From Halolacustris sp051744345 (GTDB lineage: Bacteria; Actinomycetota; Humimicrobiia; Humimicrobiales; Humimicrobiaceae): a stretch of DNA of 28,236 nt. The translations under genes and the position numbers were made by a program. Below, in pieces: positions 24,558-28,236 of the stretch; position 1 is the first letter of the stretch; each line of letters starts with the position of its first letter. Below the pieces are notes generated by a model that worked only from the letters and a program-made list of their open reading frames with translations, was not told the DNA's origin and searched no databases. The DNA is taken from positions 1 through 28,236 of the forward strand of contig JBNJCW010000020.1 in NCBI GenBank assembly GCA_051744345.1. Reading direction: 5' to 3'.

Positions 24558-24575
24558 TCAGCCTGCTCTGATTTT
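24556..24575. terminator. Weak bidirectional terminator candidate
   Basis: AATCAG (24556-24561) pairs with CTGATT (24568-24573) around a 6-base loop, with TTTT on the plus strand. It sits where two convergent genes end. The stem is only six base pairs and AT-rich, and the T-run is short, so confidence is low. Confidence 0.25.
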
Positions 24576-25487
24576 GCTGAATTCCTGTTTTACCCTTGAA
24601 AAAATTACCTCCATAACTTCTGCAACCGTGCTGTCAAGGTCGTAGTTATTTATAATCTTTATCCCTTTATCTTCTGCCAGCTCTTCAATATAGGACTGTA
24701 TCTTCTGTATTTTATCCAGATGCTTTATATATTTCTGCATAGGCCTGGATCCCTGGGTTTCAAAAGTCCTTTTGGTAAAGTGCTCCTTGTGTATCTCCTT
24801 ATCAGGGACAGAGATTACAATTTCCAGCACCATGGCTTTGGAGGAAAGCTCTTCAATATCCAGATAGCCGGGTACAACATGTGCCCCTTCAATGACAATA
24901 TCTGCCTTTTCCTCTATGCTTCTTTTTATGATAGCTTCAACTCCAACAGCCACCGCCATCACCTGCTCCCTGAACCCCAGTATAACCGGTTCCACACCTG
25001 ACGGGGGAAGGGTGAGATTTTTATAGGCATTATAGGAAGAACCCCTGAGCGGCCTTATCAGTTTCTCTGATACCGAAGCCCTCATTACCTCCCTGATAGC
25101 ATCAGTGGAAGCTACCCTGGTTATGTTAAGCCTGCTGGCAATAAGTGTGGCTATGGTGGATTTTCCCACCCCGGTAGCTCCGCCAATCAGGATTATGGTA
25201 GGTTTTTTCAGCTTGCCTACCGACTGCCATAACATGTATTTTTCAGCAAATTCCAACCCTACCTCTTCCTTTATAAACCTGAAAGCTAAGGACCGCAGCT
25301 CATCCAGAGAAATTGATTTCATCCTGTTTTTTAAAAGATACTCCTGTATATCCAGCGCTATGCGGTGCGAATTTACTAAATCCAGGCCGGTAACCGCGAT
25401 GGATGAAGCAAGTATCCCTTTAGAGAAAGGCAATCCGCTCTTCTTGTCTGATATTACAATCAAGCCGGGTTCCAGAGTGTTGTCCAT
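24558..25487 (-). CDS. 2-phosphoglycerate kinase
   Basis: In methanogens this enzyme phosphorylates 2-phosphoglycerate with ATP to 2,3-diphosphoglycerate. The N-terminal region (about 10-90) resembles the ATP-cone-like part of archaeal 2-phosphoglycerate kinases (PFSKGILASSIAVTGLDLVN). The P-loop GGATGVGKST is at 102-111. STDAIREVMR, an IEGAHVVPGYL motif and RTFETQGSRPMQKYIKHLD follow, all recognisable from this family. I take the ATG at 25487 over one at 25508, because AAGGG lies 5 bases upstream and it begins one base after the previous stop. At 309 residues it fits the family. Coupling to a cyclic 2,3-diphosphoglycerate synthetase gene strongly supports the assignment. No biochemical evidence is available from sequence alone. 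Confidence 0.85.
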   Translation of the reverse strand: MDNTLEPGLIVISDKKSGLPFSKGILASSIAVTGLDLVNSHRIALDIQEYLLKNRMKSISLDELRSLAFRFIKEEVGLEFAEKYMLWQSVGKLKKPTIILIGGATGVGKSTIATLIASRLNITRVASTDAIREVMRASVSEKLIRPLRGSSYNAYKNLTLPPSGVEPVILGFREQVMAVAVGVEAIIKRSIEEKADIVIEGAHVVPGYLDIEELSSKAMVLEIVISVPDKEIHKEHFTKRTFETQGSRPMQKYIKHLDKIQKIQSYIEELAEDKGIKIINNYDLDSTVAEVMEVIFSRVKQEFSKIRAG

Positions 25488-25488
25488 C

Positions 25489-26850
25489 TTAACCCTTAAT
25501 CCTTTCATACATATTTAATAATTCCTTTTCAAAATCCTGGCTTCCTCCGCTGATGATGGGAATATTGTTCATATATACAATTCCTTTATTATAATTAAAA
25601 GCATAATCTGTAAGTACATCAACCGAGGCAGCTTTCAGTTCCGTAAGTATGGTATCAAAGCCCTGTGCACTTTCCAGATCCTTCCGCAGGAGTTTTCTGT
25701 TGGAAAGGCTGAAAGAAATATAGGCAACAGAACAATCATAATTTTTCTCAATATAGCTTTTAATCCCCTTTTCAATCCCATGATTTGCTGTCATTGCCAC
25801 AAAAACCTTCTTTTTCTTTATATCTTGAAGGGGATGGGGCCTGAAAACCGAACAAAATACAGCTGCATCCGGGTTCAGCCTGCTTACCTGCTCCTTTATA
25901 AAATCAGTCTTCTGCTTATTGGCAAGAGGTTCCTCGCACATGCTGATAATAACAATATCCGCAACCATAATCCTGTACAGGCCAAGGTACCCTATAATGT
26001 TCTCCCAATCCTGGCAAGCCCCAACCACACATACGGTTGCCCCGGTATTTATATCCGGGATGGATGCCCCGCTCCCCTCAATTAATGCCACATCCGGGCC
26101 TATCTTCTCCACCTCTTTTATTCCTTCTTTAATATTGGTAAAAAAAATCTTTCCTCCAAAACCTCCGCCGCACCTTCTGCACCCCACTGTTGTTATCCTG
26201 CTCATCAATGCGTCTTCTATGTAATCAGAGCTCGCGTGCAGGCCTTCTCTGCTTAAGTTCAATAAAAACTCAGGAGTAATATCCACATCATGTCCCTTTA
26301 TCACCTGGGGTTTTTCCGGCCCGCCCCTGCCCATTGCCATAACACATACATCGATACCGTTTTTTACAAGCAGGGTGGACATATAAGAGCTTATCGCAGT
26401 CTTTCCTATCCTTTTACCAGTTCCTATTATGGAAATGCTGGGCCTTTTAATCTTCAGGGTTTTCTGGCTGTATTCAAACAAGAAATCCGGGCCCATATAG
26501 CTGCAGCCGTGAGCCAGGCAGTATGATGCAATTTTCATCCTTATCCGGTAATTTACCACAGGCTCATCGCTAAGATCATAAGCCAGATCAGGATTGAAAT
26601 GCCTTAACGCCTGCACGAAATCCCGTTCAAAGTCTCCTATTACAAACAGCTCCTCACCGAAATACTGCTCAGGATCATCCATTGCCAGTTTTTCGGTTCC
26701 CCCCAGAAATATAATTCCTACAACCTCTCCCCTGTAAACATGCCTGAGCTTTTTTATGGCATCATGGGTAACATCAGGGTAATGCTCACCGTCAATAAGG
26801 GCTACCAGCCTCTTACCCGTATTCTTTTTTCTCTTTAACAAATCTATCAT
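25489..26850 (-). CDS. Cyclic 2,3-diphosphoglycerate synthetase
   Basis: In Methanothermus this enzyme closes 2,3-diphosphoglycerate to the cyclic form with ATP. The product is a potassium-balanced solute linked to protein and DNA thermostability. The 453-residue protein begins a conserved region at LVALIDGEHYPDV (15-27). The P-loop-like GTGKRIGKTAISSYM is at 143-157. AMGRGGPEKPQVI (172-184), CRRCGGGFGGK (224-234) and ALIEGSGASIPD (255-266) follow. The frame starts at an ATG (26850) without a clear ribosome site, overlapping the upstream phosphoesterase gene by 38 bases. A TTG nearby (26841) is possible. It is followed at once by 2-phosphoglycerate kinase, so both steps of the pathway are adjacent. 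Confidence 0.85.
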   Translation of the reverse strand: MIDLLKRKKNTGKRLVALIDGEHYPDVTHDAIKKLRHVYRGEVVGIIFLGGTEKLAMDDPEQYFGEELFVIGDFERDFVQALRHFNPDLAYDLSDEPVVNYRIRMKIASYCLAHGCSYMGPDFLFEYSQKTLKIKRPSISIIGTGKRIGKTAISSYMSTLLVKNGIDVCVMAMGRGGPEKPQVIKGHDVDITPEFLLNLSREGLHASSDYIEDALMSRITTVGCRRCGGGFGGKIFFTNIKEGIKEVEKIGPDVALIEGSGASIPDINTGATVCVVGACQDWENIIGYLGLYRIMVADIVIISMCEEPLANKQKTDFIKEQVSRLNPDAAVFCSVFRPHPLQDIKKKKVFVAMTANHGIEKGIKSYIEKNYDCSVAYISFSLSNRKLLRKDLESAQGFDTILTELKAASVDVLTDYAFNYNKGIVYMNNIPIISGGSQDFEKELLNMYERIKG

Positions 26851-27619
26851 TTATTTTTTTCTTATCTGTTTTTCTCTTCAGTCCCAGGACCTTCTCCACC
26901 TTGTCAAAAGGAAACCTCCTGTATATATCAATTTCATTTTCCCTGATGTGTATAACATTATAGCTGGGTTCAATTTTGCCCCTAAGCCTGAGGCATGAGA
27001 CAGTACCTGCAGTCAGGATATACATATCTTCCACACTCCAGATATATGGTACGTGCTTGTGTCCGCAAAGCACCAGATCAACCTTACACTCTGCCAGAAC
27101 TTCCAGCACATCACCGGCATCGGTTACAATATTTCTCTCCCTGCCTGTTTTGGGTATAGGTATCAGGTGGTGGTGCATGGCAAATATTTTATATTCTTCC
27201 TGATCGCATTTATTGAATTCATTCCTTATAAACTTATAATATTCCCTGCCTATCTGCCCATTATCAAGGTCAGGCTCACTTGAATCAGCAGCAACAACCG
27301 TAACTTCCCTGTCCCTGAAAGTAAGGTACCTTTCACCGTAAATATCTTCAAAATGCATGTACCCCACATTCCTGGAATCATGGTTGCCCGGCTGGACTAA
27401 AACATTTTGGCATTTTATCGGTGAAAGATAATTTTTTGCGGTATCGTACTCCCGCTTGAACCCATTGCCGGTTAGATCTCCGGTGATGATTACCATATCC
27501 GGATCAATCTCATTAATCTCATCAATAGCCCTGGTTAAAAGGCTGGGCACAAATTGCGTTTCCCCCACATGCAGATCTGAAATCTGTATTATTATCGTTT
27601 CCTTTTTATCATTAGCCAT
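26813..27619 (-). CDS. Calcineurin-like metallophosphoesterase
   Basis: A dinuclear-metal phosphoesterase of the CpdA/cAMP-phosphodiesterase-like class. The metal ligands are all visible in order: D15 and H17 (ISDLHVG), D48 (TGDLTGNG), N79 and H80 (PGNHDSR), H149/H150 (AMHHHL) and the GHKH motif at 186-189. The 268-residue protein has a basic C-terminal tail. AAAGGA lies 8 bases before the ATG. Its 3' end overlaps the cyclic 2,3-diphosphoglycerate synthetase gene, so the three genes are probably one operon. The substrate is unknown. An appealing but unproven idea is hydrolysis of cyclic 2,3-diphosphoglycerate or another phosphate in the same pathway. Confidence 0.9.
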   Translation of the reverse strand: MANDKKETIIIQISDLHVGETQFVPSLLTRAIDEINEIDPDMVIITGDLTGNGFKREYDTAKNYLSPIKCQNVLVQPGNHDSRNVGYMHFEDIYGERYLTFRDREVTVVAADSSEPDLDNGQIGREYYKFIRNEFNKCDQEEYKIFAMHHHLIPIPKTGRERNIVTDAGDVLEVLAECKVDLVLCGHKHVPYIWSVEDMYILTAGTVSCLRLRGKIEPSYNVIHIRENEIDIYRRFPFDKVEKVLGLKRKTDKKKINDRFVKEKKEYG

Positions 27620-27766
27620 AATATCATTCCTTTCAGCCTGTTAAAAAGAGCCGTTAATAGTTTAGAAATTTCAGTTTTTTAACCAAACTGCGATAACTTC
27701 TTTCTCCCCGGAGGAATTTGCAGCATAACTCAAATATCTTATCATTTTTTTTCAATATATTATACA

Positions 27767-28228
27767 TTACCAGTGGAAATTGGAAAAAAGCCTGGAAAAA
27801 GCCCTGGATATCCTTATATCCTCATAGATATTATCTGCAATTTTTTCACGGTAATCCTCAAAGCTAAAATTATTCTTTGACAGGGAAGCAATTATGCTCT
27901 CGCTTGCCATAATGGAACTAAACAAGCCATTATAAAGGCCTTCCCCGGTAAAGGCATCACCCAGCCCTGCCGCATCCCCCACAGCAAGCAGGCGGTAACC
28001 GGAAAGCGGGGTATGGGCCTCCCTTATCTCCTTTTCAATGACTTCTACGATTTCAAAAGGGATAAGTGCCGCTGCGCGGTACTGCAGCCCCCCGGCACAT
28101 ACCTTAAAACGGGGGAACCTTTCTTTTTCCAAAACCAGAGCCTCAATACCTTGGGAGGATAATAAATAACCCAGTAAGTTTCCAGAAGGGCAGGCTCCTG
28201 AAATTATTACATCGTATTTATTATTCAT
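27767..28228 (-). CDS. Internally deleted geranylgeranyl-reductase-family FAD protein (probable remnant)
   Basis: An open frame of 153 residues that joins two ends of a geranylgeranyl-reductase/digeranylgeranylglycerophospholipid-reductase-type flavoprotein. Family members usually have 350-400 residues. The N-terminal part (1-64) is the FAD-binding start (DVIISGACPSGN, LVLEKERFPRFKVCAGGL). The C-terminal part (about 72-153) begins RLLAVGDAAGLGDAFTGEGL, the second FAD motif. The roughly 200-residue centre with the substrate region is missing, and the junction is in frame near residue 66. The dinucleotide motif GxGxxG reads GACPSG, so the middle glycine is lost. Both changes point to a decayed gene. 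The ATG at 28228 leaves only 8 bases to the window end, so a ribosome site cannot be judged. Confidence 0.7.
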   Translation of the reverse strand: MNNKYDVIISGACPSGNLLGYLLSSQGIEALVLEKERFPRFKVCAGGLQYRAAALIPFEIVEVIEKEIREAHTPLSGYRLLAVGDAAGLGDAFTGEGLYNGLFSSIMASESIIASLSKNNFSFEDYREKIADNIYEDIRISRAFSRLFSNFHW

Positions 28229-28236
28229 ATTTTTAT

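Noticed and set aside
27672..27690. Inverted repeat CAGTTT-7-AAACTG upstream of the phosphoesterase gene
   Set aside because: Short arms and no T-run. It may be part of a promoter or operator, but no convincing -35/-10 pair surrounds it.
1..28236. tRNA, rRNA, CRISPR array or complete insertion sequence
   Set aside because: I saw no cloverleaf-like conserved arms, no rRNA-like conserved blocks, no regular repeat-spacer array and no transposase with terminal repeats. The only mobile-like trace is the partial HTH gene at the left edge.

Overview
This window is a bacterial chromosome segment coded almost entirely on the minus strand, so gene order below follows transcription from right to left. 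Its core is a complete dcw (division and cell wall) cluster: mraZ, rsmH, ftsL-like, ftsI-type PBP, murE, murF, mraY, murD, ftsW, murG, murC, murB, ddl, ftsQ, ftsA, ftsZ, pgeF, yggS, sepF and proC (20830 down to 424). These genes overlap or lie within a few bases of each other. The only larger gap is 48 bp before murE, and it holds a promoter-like sequence. Together they make UDP-MurNAc-pentapeptide, lipid I and lipid II, and the septal synthase (FtsW with the PBP). They also supply the Z-ring (FtsZ) with two membrane tethers (FtsA, SepF) and the FtsQ/FtsL linkers. MurE carries the DNPR motif of meso-diaminopimelate-adding enzymes. Upstream of mraZ, three TGGNG boxes with exact 10-bp periodicity fit an autoregulatory MraZ operator.

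Upstream of the dcw operon (24013 to 21019) lie a small FmdB-type zinc-ribbon gene with a good promoter, two membrane proteins I cannot assign, and xseA-xseB (exonuclease VII). A single plus-strand gene (24132-24557) encodes a secreted or membrane-anchored small beta-rich protein of unknown function.

The right-hand region (27619 to 24558) is the most unusual. A calcineurin-like phosphoesterase, a cyclic 2,3-diphosphoglycerate synthetase homologue and a 2-phosphoglycerate kinase homologue form a tight operon. The last two are the known route from 2-phosphoglycerate to cyclic 2,3-diphosphoglycerate, best known from thermophilic methanogens. At the far right is a 153-residue geranylgeranyl-reductase-like ORF that appears to have lost its whole central part.

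The left edge (1-423) is more AT-rich than the rest. It holds the start of a MerR/IS607-recombinase-like helix-turn-helix gene and a frameshifted 50-codon ORF, which suggests a mobile or decaying segment next to proC.

Organism: certainly a bacterium, with a SepF-plus-FtsA division apparatus of Gram-positive type. Parts of FtsZ (the NYYAVIRV start, the CGEGGGTGTG loop) resemble actinobacterial FtsZ, yet FtsA is present, which most cultured Actinomycetota lack. A deep-branching, uncultured actinobacterial or related lineage is my best inference, at low confidence. No rRNA, tRNA, CRISPR array or complete insertion sequence was seen.
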